Shown here: positions 46,531 through 55,777 of the stretch, in pieces
Numbering within the stretch: the stretch's first letter is position 1
Layout: each line of letters opens with the position of its first letter
NCBI RefSeq assembly: GCF_000314005.1
Contig: NZ_JH980292.1
Coordinates: 730,517-794,516 of the forward strand
Reading direction: 5' to 3'
Length of the DNA stretch: 64,000 bases
From: Spirulina subsalsa PCC 9445
Lineage (GTDB): Bacteria; Cyanobacteriota; Cyanobacteriia; Cyanobacteriales; Spirulinaceae
Made by a program: the position numbers and the translations under genes
Notes under the pieces: generated by a model
Seen by the model: only the letters and a program-made list of their open reading frames with translations
Told to the model about the DNA's origin: nothing
Databases searched by the model: none

Positions 46531-47346
46531 CTAAACGCGATCGCCGATGAACCGGACGAGGGGTAAAAATTGCTGGGCTAAGGTCTGACGACTGACTACT
46601 AAACTGGGAAAGGAGCGTTTTCCGTAGTCTTTTCCCACTTGGAGGGGAAAAACGGGCTGGGGTTCAAGGGGGATAAATGCGCCCCCAGCGCCCTGGACAA
46701 TGACCCAAACGGCGGCTATATCCCAAATTTTGGGCGTGGCCTCGACTCCCCCTAGACTGGCTCCACAGGCCACAAGAGCGCTGCTATAACTAGATACGCC
46801 AATCATGCGCACTTTGCAGGGAAAGGGTTTTTTAAAAACATCGGTACTGCGGGCGCAGAGGTTGAAGAGATGGTTTAAGCTGGGTTCGTCGGGACTGGTT
46901 TGGATGGGTCGCCCGTTGAGATAAGCGCCACCCGGACCAGTGAGGCCTGAATCAGCGAACCAGTAGCCGTGATAGGTTTGTTGCATGGGGGGGAAGTGGA
47001 CAAAACCGAAGACGGGGGTTCCGCGATAGAGAAGGCCGAGGGAGATTCCCCAAATGGGGAGGCCGCGAGTAAAGTTGGTGGTGCCGTCGATGGGGTCTAC
47101 CACCCAACAAAACTCTTGGGGGGGGAGGATATGTTCTGTTTCTTCGGTCAGAACTCCGTGATCGGGAAATTTTTGTGCGATCGCCTGCCGAATTTCTTGA
47201 TCCGCCCAACGGTCTGCTTGGGTCACAAGAGATCCGTCGGATTTGCGACTGGCTTCAATCTGTCCGAAGTCCTTCATTAATTGCTGACCAATAGTATTAG
47301 TCAGGGTTTGACAGAAGACTAAGACCTCCTCCCAAAAGCTATTCAT
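46531..47346 (-). CDS. Inositol monophosphatase family protein
   Basis: Mg-dependent phosphatase of 271 residues. Metal-binding motifs are intact: EETE (near residue 68), WVVDPIDGTTNF (near 81-92) and WDIAA (near 212). Family members hydrolyse myo-inositol phosphates, fructose 1,6-bisphosphate, histidinol phosphate or PAP. Substrate cannot be decided. It begins 3 bases after the PucC-family gene stop on the same strand, so the two form an operon. Confidence 0.88.
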   Translation of the reverse strand: MNSFWEEVLVFCQTLTNTIGQQLMKDFGQIEASRKSDGSLVTQADRWADQEIRQAIAQKFPDHGVLTEETEHILPPQEFCWVVDPIDGTTNFTRGLPIWGISLGLLYRGTPVFGFVHFPPMQQTYHGYWFADSGLTGPGGAYLNGRPIQTSPDEPSLNHLFNLCARSTDVFKKPFPCKVRMIGVSSYSSALVACGASLGGVEATPKIWDIAAVWVIVQGAGGAFIPLEPQPVFPLQVGKDYGKRSFPSLVVSRQTLAQQFLPLVRFIGDRV

Positions 47347-47349
47347 AAT

Positions 47350-48783
47350 TTAATCTAAGTCTCCTTCCATAACAGTGGCGATCGCTTCTTTGGTATTGTT
47401 CCGAAACTCGGTGACATCCACTTGAGCCAATAGACCTATTGCCCCAATCATCACAATCGCTTGTAACAAGAATACACTGCCATAAGCCCAGATCGGTTCG
47501 GTAAACACCCGTTTTCCCACATCTAGAATAATCCCCCCAGACCAAGTGGCAATCCCTCGCGCTAGGGCTTGGGAAAGTCCCCAAGTCCCAATAAAGGTTC
47601 CGGCTGTGGAAGCCACGGTGAGATCCAACATTAAACTAATCGCCCCCAAGGTGGTTACTCCGGCCGCTAATCCAAAGAGTAACATAGCCCCTTTTAAGAT
47701 CAGGGGATTTTGGGTAAAACCTGCCAGAATAATTAAGAGGAAACAGCCCGCCACTACCCCACAACCTACTTTTGTGACGGGGGTTTTGCCGAAGCGGGGA
47801 ATTAAGGCAAATCCGGTGATACTATAGCCAATTAAAATCCCAATCCCCCAATAAGAATTGAGCATGGTTGTATCCCCAATTGACATTCCGAATACTTCCC
47901 CGCCGTAGGGTTCAAGGACAGCTTCTTGGAGGAATAAGCTAATAGTAACGAGGAGCAAAAAGGAGAAAAAGATTCCGGTTTGCCGACTAACCGTTAGGAC
48001 TTTTAAGGCTTTTAATAGGGTGACACTATCTTCTCGGTCTGAAGCAGAAGAACGGCGAGTATAGAGGGAATATCTGCGCTCAATTTTCCAGGTGCTAAAC
48101 CAAGATAACCCCAAAACAATTAACGGGATGACGAGAAATAAGCTATTAATCGGGCCGGGTAAAATATCTAGGGGATTGCCTTCTAATCCTTCCACTTGGG
48201 TTAGGAAAATTTTGCCTGTGATGCCCCCTAAAATAATCCCCACCATTAACATTGACCACACCACGGCCACAATGCGCGATCGCTCCTGTTCGCTGGAAAT
48301 ATCCACTAACAACGCTGTAAAGGGGGTTGAACTGGCACTAATGGCTAACCCATAAACCATAAAAATTAGGATTAAAACCCCTGTCCAAAATAGGGTTAAA
48401 CCATTCCATTCCCAGACTCCCGTTTGCGAAACAATGCCCCCCAATTGCCAAACCACTTGGACAGATAAAAAGATAGCAATACCGAAAATAATAGTTCCGA
48501 GGCGCACATAACCAGTCCGGTGGAGGCCAAAGAGGGGGCGAGAGTCGGACATTTGACCAAACCAGACCCGGGTCGGTGAGATAAAATACTGCACGGCCAC
48601 CACTCCGGCCGTAATCGTCCCCGGAATCGCCAATTCACTGATCATCACCCGATTAATGACGGCTACGGTTAACACCGACATTAGACCCAATCCAAGGTTA
48701 AACAATCCAATCCGAAACATGGTAGGGAGGTTAATTGATCTAGAGGATTCCTCCCTTAAGCTTGATACTTCTTGGGTAGCCAT
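47350..48783 (-). CDS. PucC/LhaA-family MFS transporter-like protein
   Basis: Membrane protein of 477 residues, about twelve hydrophobic helices. It matches the PucC (BCH) family: LPTMFRIGLFNLGLGLMSVL, NRVMISEL, PTRVWFGQMSD and RTGYVRLGT near the front. Purple bacterial relatives assemble light-harvesting complexes. Cyanobacterial members are thought to act in chlorophyll delivery or photosystem assembly. It is the first gene of a two-gene operon with the IMPase. Confidence 0.88.
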   Translation of the reverse strand: MATQEVSSLREESSRSINLPTMFRIGLFNLGLGLMSVLTVAVINRVMISELAIPGTITAGVVAVQYFISPTRVWFGQMSDSRPLFGLHRTGYVRLGTIIFGIAIFLSVQVVWQLGGIVSQTGVWEWNGLTLFWTGVLILIFMVYGLAISASSTPFTALLVDISSEQERSRIVAVVWSMLMVGIILGGITGKIFLTQVEGLEGNPLDILPGPINSLFLVIPLIVLGLSWFSTWKIERRYSLYTRRSSASDREDSVTLLKALKVLTVSRQTGIFFSFLLLVTISLFLQEAVLEPYGGEVFGMSIGDTTMLNSYWGIGILIGYSITGFALIPRFGKTPVTKVGCGVVAGCFLLIILAGFTQNPLILKGAMLLFGLAAGVTTLGAISLMLDLTVASTAGTFIGTWGLSQALARGIATWSGGIILDVGKRVFTEPIWAYGSVFLLQAIVMIGAIGLLAQVDVTEFRNNTKEAIATVMEGDLD

Positions 48784-48901
48784 TGGTTTTCTTAAATATT
48801 GTCGCCTTTGACGAAAATAGCACGGGATGCCCGCAAGCCCTCCTCTTTAAAGGGAGAGTTAGGGCGACTCGCTGGTTTTAATCGCTCTCCCGACTTTATG
48901 G

Positions 48902-49094
48902 TAGGGTCTGCTGAATATCCCTCTAAGCGCTGTTAATAGGACTGATGGGGAGCGAGAAGCTGCAAGGTTTTAGGGATAAATCATCAAAAAGGCTTCCCTT
49001 TTTCCGATTCCCCTTCCCGTTCCCTGTTCCCCGTTCCCTAACCCCACGAGTAGAGTTATATTGCTACGCAACGCTTCGCGAACAGCAAGCCCTA
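48902..49094. mobile_element. MITE-like element
   Basis: Starts TAGGGTCTGCTGAATA and ends GAACAGCAAGCCCTA, inverted relatives of each other and of the ends at 16029, 36191 and 55489. The interior holds a copy of the GAGAAAGTGC repeat and CCCTTCCCGTTCCCTG runs. The last 45 bases (about 49050-49094) recur at 49270-49314. The whole 48784-49324 region is repeats with no gene. Confidence 0.6.
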
Positions 49095-49153
49095 ATTAGC
49101 AAAGCTTATCACTTTGAGGGAACGGGGAACAGGGCATAGGAGGGCGTTGACAT

Positions 49154-49177
49154 CCCCTCCGCCGTAAACGGACGGGG
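49154..49177. mobile_element. IS200/IS605-type end hairpin
   Basis: GTTGACAT is followed by CCCCTCCG...CGGACGGGG around a short loop, ending GGGGATTCC. This is the common form of the end of this insertion-sequence class. No transposase lies nearby. It sits between two copies of other repeats. Confidence 0.5.
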
Positions 49178-49324
49178 ATTCCATGAGAAAGTGCAAGGTT
49201 TTAGGGATAAAGAATCAAAAAGGCTTACCTTTTTCCGACTCCCCCCCGTTCCCTGTTCCCCACGCGCAGCGGAGTTATATTGCTACGCAACGCTTCGCGA
49301 ACAGCAAGCCCTAACGTATGGAGA

Positions 49325-50854
49325 TTAACTCATGCGGTCAATGGTGCGGTATTGAATGGCTTCGGCAACGTGGGGGGCTTGAATGGTTTCCGACTGGGCG
49401 AGGTCGGCAATGGTGCGGGACACTTTGAGGATGCGATCCATGGCGCGGGCGGAGAGGCCTAAGCGTCGGATGGCACTTTCGAGCAAGTTTTGTCCGGCTG
49501 GGTCAAGGGCGCAGAATTGCCGCAAATCCCGGCTGGACATCTCGGCATTACATTTGACTTTAGGACGGTCTTGGAAGCGGTCTGAGGCCTGTTTACGGGC
49601 GTTCTGGACGCGCTGACGAATGGGGGCGGAGGGTTCCCCGGCGGTTTGTTGGGTCATTTCTTCGGGTTTTAAACGGTTGACGGCGACTTGTAAATCAATA
49701 CGATCCATCAGGGGGCCCGAGAGTTTCGCCCAGTATTGTTCTCGTTGGCGGGGGGAACAGGTACAGGCTTGAATGCGATCGCCATAGTAACCACAAGGAC
49801 AGGGATTGGTGCTGGCGACTAGGGTAAACTGGGCGGGAAATAATACGGATTGGCGGGTGCGGGAAATGGTGACAAAGCCATCTTCTAAGGGTTGGCGTAG
49901 AAATTCTAAAACATTGCGCTTAAATTCGGTTAATTCGTCTAAAAATAACACCCCCCGATGGGCGAGGGAAATTTCTCCCGGTCGGGGAATACTCCCACCC
50001 CCCACTAAGGAGGGGCCTGAGGCGGAATGGTGGGGACTGCGAAAGGGACGTTCTTTGATTAAGGTTCCGCGATCGCGCAGAAAACCCGCGACGGAGTGAA
50101 TTTGAGACACTTCTAGGGCTTCGTCAAAATTCAACGGGGGGAGAATACTGGGTAAACGCCGCGCCAACATGGTTTTCCCACTCCCCGGCGGCCCAACGAA
50201 AATTAAATTATGCCCCCCGGCCGCCGCAATTTCTAAGGCACGACGGGCGTGATTTTGCCCCTTCACATCCTGTAAATCGGTCATCCTGTGATCTGGGCAA
50301 TTAAACTCCTGCTGGGCATCAAATTGGACGGGGGGGTAATTTTCGGGGGCATCGAGAAAATCGGCCACTTCGGTTAAATGTTTAAACCCATAAACCGCTA
50401 AACCCTCCACAACGGCGGCTTCTTGGGCATTATCCAAGGGAACAACTAACCCCGTAATCCCTAATTTTTTCGCCGTGGCGGCAATGGGTAACACCCCACT
50501 CACCGGGCGTAATCCCCCATCTAAGGACACTTCCCCTAAAAAGAGAAAATCCCCCAACAGTTGGGGGTTCACTTGTTCTGAAGCGGCAAGAATGCCCACA
50601 CTCATGGGGAGATCAAAAATGGGGCCTTCTTTGCGTAAATCGGCGGGGGTGAGATTAATTAAAATTTGCTGGCGGGGAAAGGCAAATCCGGCATTTTTCA
50701 AGGCGGCCTTCACTCGTTCCCTGGATTCTTGTACGGCAGTGTCGGGCAGTCCGACTAAAATCATTTTGGGCAGGCCACCGGATACGTCTATTTCTACCCC
50801 AACTTTTACCGCATCAATTCCGACGATGGATGCACTCCAAACTCTGGCTAACAT
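49325..50854 (-). CDS. YifB/ComM-type Mg-chelatase-like AAA ATPase
   Basis: ATPase of 509 residues. Front: an S5/Lon-C-like domain (about 1-170). Middle: AAA+ of the Mg-chelatase type with Walker A GPPGSGKTM, Walker B VLFLDEL, and the characteristic FRSPHHSAS and ACPCGYYGD-like segment (NPCPCGYYGD). ComM relatives are hexameric helicases that promote branch migration during integration of transformed DNA. Orthologues in cyanobacteria are widespread. It stands alone and is flanked downstream by the repeat region 48784-49324. Confidence 0.92.
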   Translation of the reverse strand: MLARVWSASIVGIDAVKVGVEIDVSGGLPKMILVGLPDTAVQESRERVKAALKNAGFAFPRQQILINLTPADLRKEGPIFDLPMSVGILAASEQVNPQLLGDFLFLGEVSLDGGLRPVSGVLPIAATAKKLGITGLVVPLDNAQEAAVVEGLAVYGFKHLTEVADFLDAPENYPPVQFDAQQEFNCPDHRMTDLQDVKGQNHARRALEIAAAGGHNLIFVGPPGSGKTMLARRLPSILPPLNFDEALEVSQIHSVAGFLRDRGTLIKERPFRSPHHSASGPSLVGGGSIPRPGEISLAHRGVLFLDELTEFKRNVLEFLRQPLEDGFVTISRTRQSVLFPAQFTLVASTNPCPCGYYGDRIQACTCSPRQREQYWAKLSGPLMDRIDLQVAVNRLKPEEMTQQTAGEPSAPIRQRVQNARKQASDRFQDRPKVKCNAEMSSRDLRQFCALDPAGQNLLESAIRRLGLSARAMDRILKVSRTIADLAQSETIQAPHVAEAIQYRTIDRMS

Positions 50855-50914
50855 GGTTTCTGGTTAACGGGATATTGACACAATCTTATGGACACCATCC
50901 TACCAGAGAGGGGT

Positions 50915-52183
50915 TTAAGCGGTTCCGGTGGGGAGGTTGAGCAACATTAATCCGGGACGACGAATATTTTGCTCCGTCGCTGGGTCAAAAAAGTGGATTT
51001 TGTCGGGATTCAGGGCAAACCAGAGACTCTCCCCCACTTTTACCGTTTCCTCGGAAGAGAGGCGAATCTGTAGGGTAAGGCTGGGATCACTCACTAAATG
51101 AGCCGCAATATAAGTATCATTGCCCAAGGCTTCCACTAGATCCACCTGTACCTCTAGGTTTTTGGTGGCGGGGGGACTGAGGATCAGATGTTCTGGACGG
51201 ATGCCCAGTAAGAGGGAGCGCCCATCGTAGGGGTTTAAGATATTCTCCCAGACTTCGGGGAGGGTGTAGCGCAATTCTTCATAAACGATGGTGGAGGGGC
51301 CGACAATCTGCACGGGTAAAAAGTTCATGGGGGGGGACCCGATAAACTCCGCCACAAAGCGGTTAGCGGGGTGGTTGTAGAGTTCGAGGGGTTTGGCGAT
51401 TTGTTGGATTTCCCCCTGATTCATCACGGCAATGCGATCGCCCATCGTCATCGCTTCCGTTTGATCATGGGTGACATAGATCGTCGTAATCCCTAACTGC
51501 CGTTGGAGTTTGACAATTTGGGCGCGAGTTTGGGCCCGTAATTTCGCGTCTAAATTGGACAGGGGTTCATCCATCAGGAACACTTGGGGATTCCGTGCGA
51601 TCGCCCGGCCTAAAGCCACCCGTTGTTTTTGCCCCCCAGATAACTGTTTCGGCAGTCGGTCTAACAGGGGTTCAATTTGCAACAACTGCGCCACCGTCCG
51701 CACCTGTTTGGCGATTTCCTTCTCCCGAGGGGAATAATAACGAAATTTTCGCGGCAAGGGTCTTGTAGCCCCTTCTAGCCCCCTCTGGGTTAACCTTTCT
51801 CCTAGGGGTGCATCCTCCCCCCCCATGCGCCGTAACCCAAAGGCGATATTGTCATAAACCGAGAGGTGGGGATAGAGTGCATAATTCTGGAAAACCATGG
51901 CAATGTCGCGGTCTTTGGGGGGTAAATGGTTGACAATGCGATCGCCCACCCTCACCGTTCCCGCCGTCAAAGACTCCAACCCCGCCAAAATCCGCAACAG
52001 GGTACTCTTACCACAACCCGACGGCCCCACCAACACCATAAACTCCCCATCCCGCACCTTGAGGTCAATCCCCCGCAGGACATTCACCCCCGCCCCCGTG
52101 GAATCCTTCCCTTCCGGCGACTTCGCCCCTCCCTTCCCTTGGGGAAACTGTTTATAAACCTTCTCCAGTTGAACCTGTGCCAC
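50915..52183 (-). CDS. UgpC/MalK-type ABC transporter ATPase
   Basis: ATPase of 422 residues for an ABC importer, probably of sugars or glycerol phosphate. Walker A GPSGCGKST, Q-loop MVFQNYALYPHLSVYDNI, signature LSGGQKQRVALGRA, Walker B VFLMDEPLSNLDA and H-loop THDQ. A C-terminal TOBE-type regulatory part (about 290-415) follows. Two inserts stand out. One is about 10 residues after VYKQFPQ (GKGGAKSPEGKDSTG). The other is about 40 residues in the helical region after FGLRR (MGGEDAPLGERLTQRGLEG onward), coded by C-rich sequence. No permease genes are adjacent, as is common for shared ATPases. Confidence 0.9.
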   Translation of the reverse strand: MAQVQLEKVYKQFPQGKGGAKSPEGKDSTGAGVNVLRGIDLKVRDGEFMVLVGPSGCGKSTLLRILAGLESLTAGTVRVGDRIVNHLPPKDRDIAMVFQNYALYPHLSVYDNIAFGLRRMGGEDAPLGERLTQRGLEGATRPLPRKFRYYSPREKEIAKQVRTVAQLLQIEPLLDRLPKQLSGGQKQRVALGRAIARNPQVFLMDEPLSNLDAKLRAQTRAQIVKLQRQLGITTIYVTHDQTEAMTMGDRIAVMNQGEIQQIAKPLELYNHPANRFVAEFIGSPPMNFLPVQIVGPSTIVYEELRYTLPEVWENILNPYDGRSLLLGIRPEHLILSPPATKNLEVQVDLVEALGNDTYIAAHLVSDPSLTLQIRLSSEETVKVGESLWFALNPDKIHFFDPATEQNIRRPGLMLLNLPTGTA

Positions 52184-52226
52184 AATTTTTACTCACCCAA
52201 TCATTAATTCAGAAAATCCTTCCAGC

Positions 52227-53126
52227 TTAATCCAAATAATCCGGGTTTTCCCTTGGGGATTTTTGCCCTTGCACCTCCTCCTCCACCGTCTCCTCTTGAG
52301 GCATTTCCAACTCCAGAGACTCCTGTTGAGACTGTTCCAACCGCAAGGGCGTTTTTTCCAACTCCGGCAACGCCAAAAGGTGTTCCTTCTGCCGTTGACG
52401 CTGCTTCGGCATCAAAATGGGTAACGGTTCCACCTTCTCCAACCAACATTCCGCCACCGGAAGGGTATGTTCCAAATCCTCCAGCGGCCGGGGAATCACC
52501 ATCACCGCGCTAAACTCCCCAATCCGTTCCGCCTCAAACATCCCCGCCTCAACCGCCACCGCCACATTGGCCACGGACCCGCGAATCACCGCCGTACATA
52601 AACCATCCCCAATTTTCTCATACCCCGCCAACTGCACATCCGCCGCCTTCAACATCGCATCCGCCGCCCCCACCAGTGCCGGAAACCCTCGCGTTTCCAA
52701 CAACCCCAAAGACTGATTACTCAAGCGACTATACCCTTTTTGTTCTTGCTGCATTTGGGCTAAATGAGTCCCAATGGGAAAAATTACCTCTAAATTCGGC
52801 AAAGGACGGGGTAACACCATCTTAGACACCAACTGTCCAAACTGTTCCGCCGTTTTCGCCCCTTCCTCCACCGCTAACCGCACATCCGCCGTTTTCCCTC
52901 GCACAATTGCCGTACAGTAGCCACTGCCAATTTTTTCATACCCCACCAAGGTGACTCCGGCCGACTTCAGCATCATATCCGCCGTTCCCACCACGGCGGG
53001 AAAACTGCGAGTACAGACCAAACCTAACGCACTATCGGCCATCATGCGTCTTTGAGCGGCACTTTGGGCAGCGCTATTGTGAGGTCGAGTTTGAACTAAA
53101 CGGCTGTGGAGTTCCATCTTGGACAT
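52227..53126 (-). CDS. ccmO: Carboxysome shell protein CcmO (two BMC domains)
   Basis: Beta-carboxysome shell component of 299 residues with two BMC domains: about 32-115 (ALGLVCTRSFPAVVGTADMML, GSGYCTAIVRG) and about 137-220 (SLGLLETRGFPALVGAADAML, GDGLCTAVIRG). Each ends with VIPRP or VLPRP. The last 75 residues are rich in Gln, Glu and Leu and probably disordered. Tandem BMC plus a tail matches CcmO of beta-cyanobacteria. It is not with ccmKLMN here. Such satellite positions for ccmO are known. Confidence 0.9.
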   Translation of the reverse strand: MSKMELHSRLVQTRPHNSAAQSAAQRRMMADSALGLVCTRSFPAVVGTADMMLKSAGVTLVGYEKIGSGYCTAIVRGKTADVRLAVEEGAKTAEQFGQLVSKMVLPRPLPNLEVIFPIGTHLAQMQQEQKGYSRLSNQSLGLLETRGFPALVGAADAMLKAADVQLAGYEKIGDGLCTAVIRGSVANVAVAVEAGMFEAERIGEFSAVMVIPRPLEDLEHTLPVAECWLEKVEPLPILMPKQRQRQKEHLLALPELEKTPLRLEQSQQESLELEMPQEETVEEEVQGQKSPRENPDYLD

Positions 53127-53278
53127 GGTGTTACCTATTTGGGCGAAGGATTGAAAAGCTCTAAGCGAAGTCCCCTAATACTACTCTAGTGTATCCTATG
53201 GGAGTCCGACGGGGGGTTAGGAAAAGTGATAGCAAAGATTAAGCAATCAGGGCTGGGGACAGGTTATTTTATTGGGTC

Positions 53279-53317
53279 ATGAAGCGCTCCCCACCTGGTG
53301 GGTGGGGAGCGCTTCAT
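53279..53317. repeat. Perfect 17-bp inverted repeat
   Basis: ATGAAGCGCTCCCCACC (53279-53295) and its exact inverse GGTGGGGAGCGCTTCAT (53301-53317) surround a 5-base loop. No T-run follows on either strand. Two further small hairpins follow within 60 bases (CTTGTC/GACAAG and GGGCT/AGCCC). It lies between ccmO and tRNA-Leu and may be the end structure of an insertion-sequence relic. Confidence 0.75.
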
Positions 53318-53425
53318 CACAACCGTACTTGCTCGATTCTCGCTTGCCTCTTGTCTTGACAAGGGGCTAAAAAGCCCAACTGGTCAACCTTGGGGTGGGA
53401 GTCTCGTCGATTGATTTTTGAGTGA

Positions 53426-53506
53426 TGCGGACGGAGAGACTCGAACTCTCACATCAGAGATACTAGAACCTAAATCTAGCGCGTCTACCAATTCCGCCAC
53501 GTCCGC
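53426..53506 (-). tRNA. tRNA-Leu (UAG)
   Basis: The minus strand folds as an 81-base class II tRNA. Acceptor GCGGACG pairs with CGTCCGC, followed by discriminator A. The D-arm is GGCGGAATTGGTAGACGC, the anticodon stem CTAGA/TCTAG with loop TTTAGGT (anticodon TAG, bases 53470-53472), then a long variable arm typical of Leu, and T-arm GAGAG TTCGAGT CTCTC. CCA is not encoded. Confidence 0.95.
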
Positions 53507-53622
53507 GTTATTTTTACCGTTCTCTATCCTAGCAAACCTTGGAACAAAATGGGACAAGCTCAGAAAATTTCGGGAAACCTCCCCCTATTTTGCTCGGAGT
53601 GAAAAGAAATCGTTGACATACT

Positions 53623-53654
53623 CTCCCGTTAACCGCTACGCAGTTTAACGGGAG
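53623..53654. mobile_element. IS200/IS605-type end hairpin
   Basis: CTCCCGTTAA and TTAACGGGAG form a perfect 10-bp stem with a 12-base loop, preceded by GTTGACATA. The unit matches the hairpin upstream of ftsZ. It lies 70 bases before the binding-protein gene and may influence its expression. Confidence 0.6.
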
Positions 53655-53725
53655 TCCTCTTGCTCCATTAAGATAGAATCTCCGATAATTGATCACCAAC
53701 AACACAAATCCAAAGGAGTGTTCAG

Positions 53726-55480
53726 TTGTTCAAATTGCCCAGTCGTCGTTTTTTCCTCCCGTTGGTGTTGCTATCGTTGTTCTGTAGCATAACCTTTGCG
53801 GCTTGTAACCCCGGTCAACCTCCTCAGACGGGGGATTCCCCGCCCACGGAACAAGCTACCGGGGACAATACACTCCGCCTCCTCTATTGGCAGGCTCCGA
53901 CTATTTTAAACCCCCATCTCGCCTCGGGATTCAAAGATTTTGATGCCGCGCGTATTGTCTACGAACCCCTAGCCAGCTATGATAGTAACGATGAACTGGT
54001 TTTATTTCTGGCGGCCGAGGTGCCGACGGTGGAAAATGGCGGTTTAGCGGCAGATGGTCGGTCGGTGACTTGGAAACTGAAAGAGAATGTCCAGTGGTCT
54101 GATGGGGAACCGTTTACGGCTGAGGATGTGGTGTTCACTTATGAGTATTTGTCCAATCCTGATGTAGCGACCACCAGTTTAGAAAATTATGCCACGGTGG
54201 AGACGGTGGAAGCGGTGGATGAGCATAGGGTGAAGATCACGTTTAAGGAAGTCACTCCGGGGTGGTCTGTGCCGTTTACGGGACAGAATGGGATGATTTT
54301 ACCGAAACATATTTTCGAGGGGTTTAATAATGCACAAGCGCGGGAAGCACCGGCTAATTTAATGCCTGTGGGAACCGGGCCCTATAAGGTGGTGGAGTTT
54401 AAACCGGGAGATATTGTGGTTTATGAACAAAATCCCAATTTCCGGGATAAGGAAGAAAAGGCCCTCTTTTCTCGGGTGGAGTTGAAAGGGGGAGGAGATG
54501 CGAATTCGGCGGCGATCGCTGTATTGCAAACTGGAGATGTAGACTATGCCTATAATTTACAGGTGGAGGCCAATGTTTTAAGGCAGTTGGAAGCGGCGGG
54601 ACAAGGGCGCGTTGTGGCGACTTTTGGGCCTTATGTGGAGCGGATTATGGTGAATTTTACCGACCCCAATCAGGCTACGGCCGACGGAGAACGTTCCAGT
54701 TTAGAATTTCCCCATCCCTTTTTCTCAGATCTCAAGGTGCGTCAGGCGTTTAACCTTGCCATTGACCGAGATGCGATCGCCGACCAACTCTATGGCCCCA
54801 CCGGACGAGCGACCGCACAATTATTAGTCAGTCCCACCCAGTTTAAATCTGACCAGATTCCCTATGAATTTAACCTCGAAAAAGCCGCCCAACTCTTAGA
54901 AGAGGCCCGATGGACCGATACCAACGGCAACGGCACAAGAGATAAAGAGGGGGTCGAAATGCGGGTTTTATTCCAAACTTCCGTTAATCCTGTGCGGCAA
55001 AAGACCCAAGAAATTGTCAAACAAGCTTTAGAACAGATTGGAGTCGGAGTCGAACTCAAAAGCATTGATGCGGGGATTTTCTTTTCTGGAGATCCTGCGA
55101 GTACCGACACCATTAATGCGTTTTACGCAGACTTACAAATGTTCAACACCGGGAATGATAGCCCAGACCCCGGCGCTCACATGAAATGGTGGACTTGTGG
55201 GGAGGCCTCCCAAAAGGCGAATCAGTGGCAGCGTCCCAATTATGCTCGTTACTGTAACCCAGAGTATGATCAGTTATGGCAAGCTTCGGCAACGGAATTG
55301 AATCCAGAACGACGAGCGGCATTATTCCGACAGATGGATGAGTTACTCGCGGCTGATGTGGCGGTGATTCCCATTGTAGACCGTGCTAATACTAATGGAG
55401 TCAGTAACCGTTTAACAGGTGTTGAACCCTCTCCTTGGGATTCCAACACTTGGGACATTATGAACTGGCGACGGAGCTAA
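53726..55480 (+). CDS. ABC transporter substrate-binding lipoprotein (SBP family 5, peptide type)
   Basis: Periplasmic lipoprotein of 584 residues. The start is TTG 53726: AAAGGAG lies 7 bases upstream, and the following signal peptide (RRFFLPLVLLSLFC) ends in the lipobox TFAAC. The mature part matches the oligopeptide/dipeptide/nickel binding family: GRSVTWKLKENVQWSDGEPFTAEDVVFTYEYL, GTGPYKVVEF, VRQAFNLAIDRDAI and YCNPEYDQLW near the C-terminus. No permease or ATPase genes adjoin it. Ligand unknown; peptides are likely. Confidence 0.92.
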   Translation: MFKLPSRRFFLPLVLLSLFCSITFAACNPGQPPQTGDSPPTEQATGDNTLRLLYWQAPTILNPHLASGFKDFDAARIVYEPLASYDSNDELVLFLAAEVPTVENGGLAADGRSVTWKLKENVQWSDGEPFTAEDVVFTYEYLSNPDVATTSLENYATVETVEAVDEHRVKITFKEVTPGWSVPFTGQNGMILPKHIFEGFNNAQAREAPANLMPVGTGPYKVVEFKPGDIVVYEQNPNFRDKEEKALFSRVELKGGGDANSAAIAVLQTGDVDYAYNLQVEANVLRQLEAAGQGRVVATFGPYVERIMVNFTDPNQATADGERSSLEFPHPFFSDLKVRQAFNLAIDRDAIADQLYGPTGRATAQLLVSPTQFKSDQIPYEFNLEKAAQLLEEARWTDTNGNGTRDKEGVEMRVLFQTSVNPVRQKTQEIVKQALEQIGVGVELKSIDAGIFFSGDPASTDTINAFYADLQMFNTGNDSPDPGAHMKWWTCGEASQKANQWQRPNYARYCNPEYDQLWQASATELNPERRAALFRQMDELLAADVAVIPIVDRANTNGVSNRLTGVEPSPWDSNTWDIMNWRRS

Positions 55481-55488
55481 GACTCTAA

Positions 55489-55691
55489 TTAGGGCTTGCT
55501 CACTGGGCTAGGGAATGGGGAGCAGGGGAGCAGGGGGGCAGGGGGGCAGGGGAGCAGGGGAGAGGGGGAGTTGATAATTATTAACTATTCCCGACTCCCG
55601 ACTCCCGACTCCCGATTCCCGACTCCTGACTCCCGATTCCTGACTCCTGATTCCCTATTCCCCAACTCTTGGACTGATTCAGCAGGCACTA
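55489..55691. mobile_element. MITE-like element enclosing heptanucleotide repeats
   Basis: Starts TTAGGGCTTGCTCAC and ends GATTCAGCAGGCACTA, related to the ends listed at 16029. The interior is almost wholly repeat: GGGGAGCAGGGGAGCAGGGG (55515-55565) and CCCGACT/CCCGATT units (55590-55662). It follows the binding-protein stop by 8 bases. The remaining bases up to the secA stop hold a GTTGCGTAGCAAAGC repeat (55729-55758). There is no gene. Confidence 0.65.
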
Positions 55692-55777
55692 TTTAGCTCA
55701 TCGTCGGGAAGCCCCGCACTGTACGTTCGCGTTGCGTAGCAAAGCGTTGCGTAGCAAATGTCAGTGTCGGGAGGATG

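Noticed and set aside
55496-55696. 66-codon frame after the binding-protein gene
   Set aside because: It translates heptanucleotide repeats (DSRFPTP repeated) and has no independent support.
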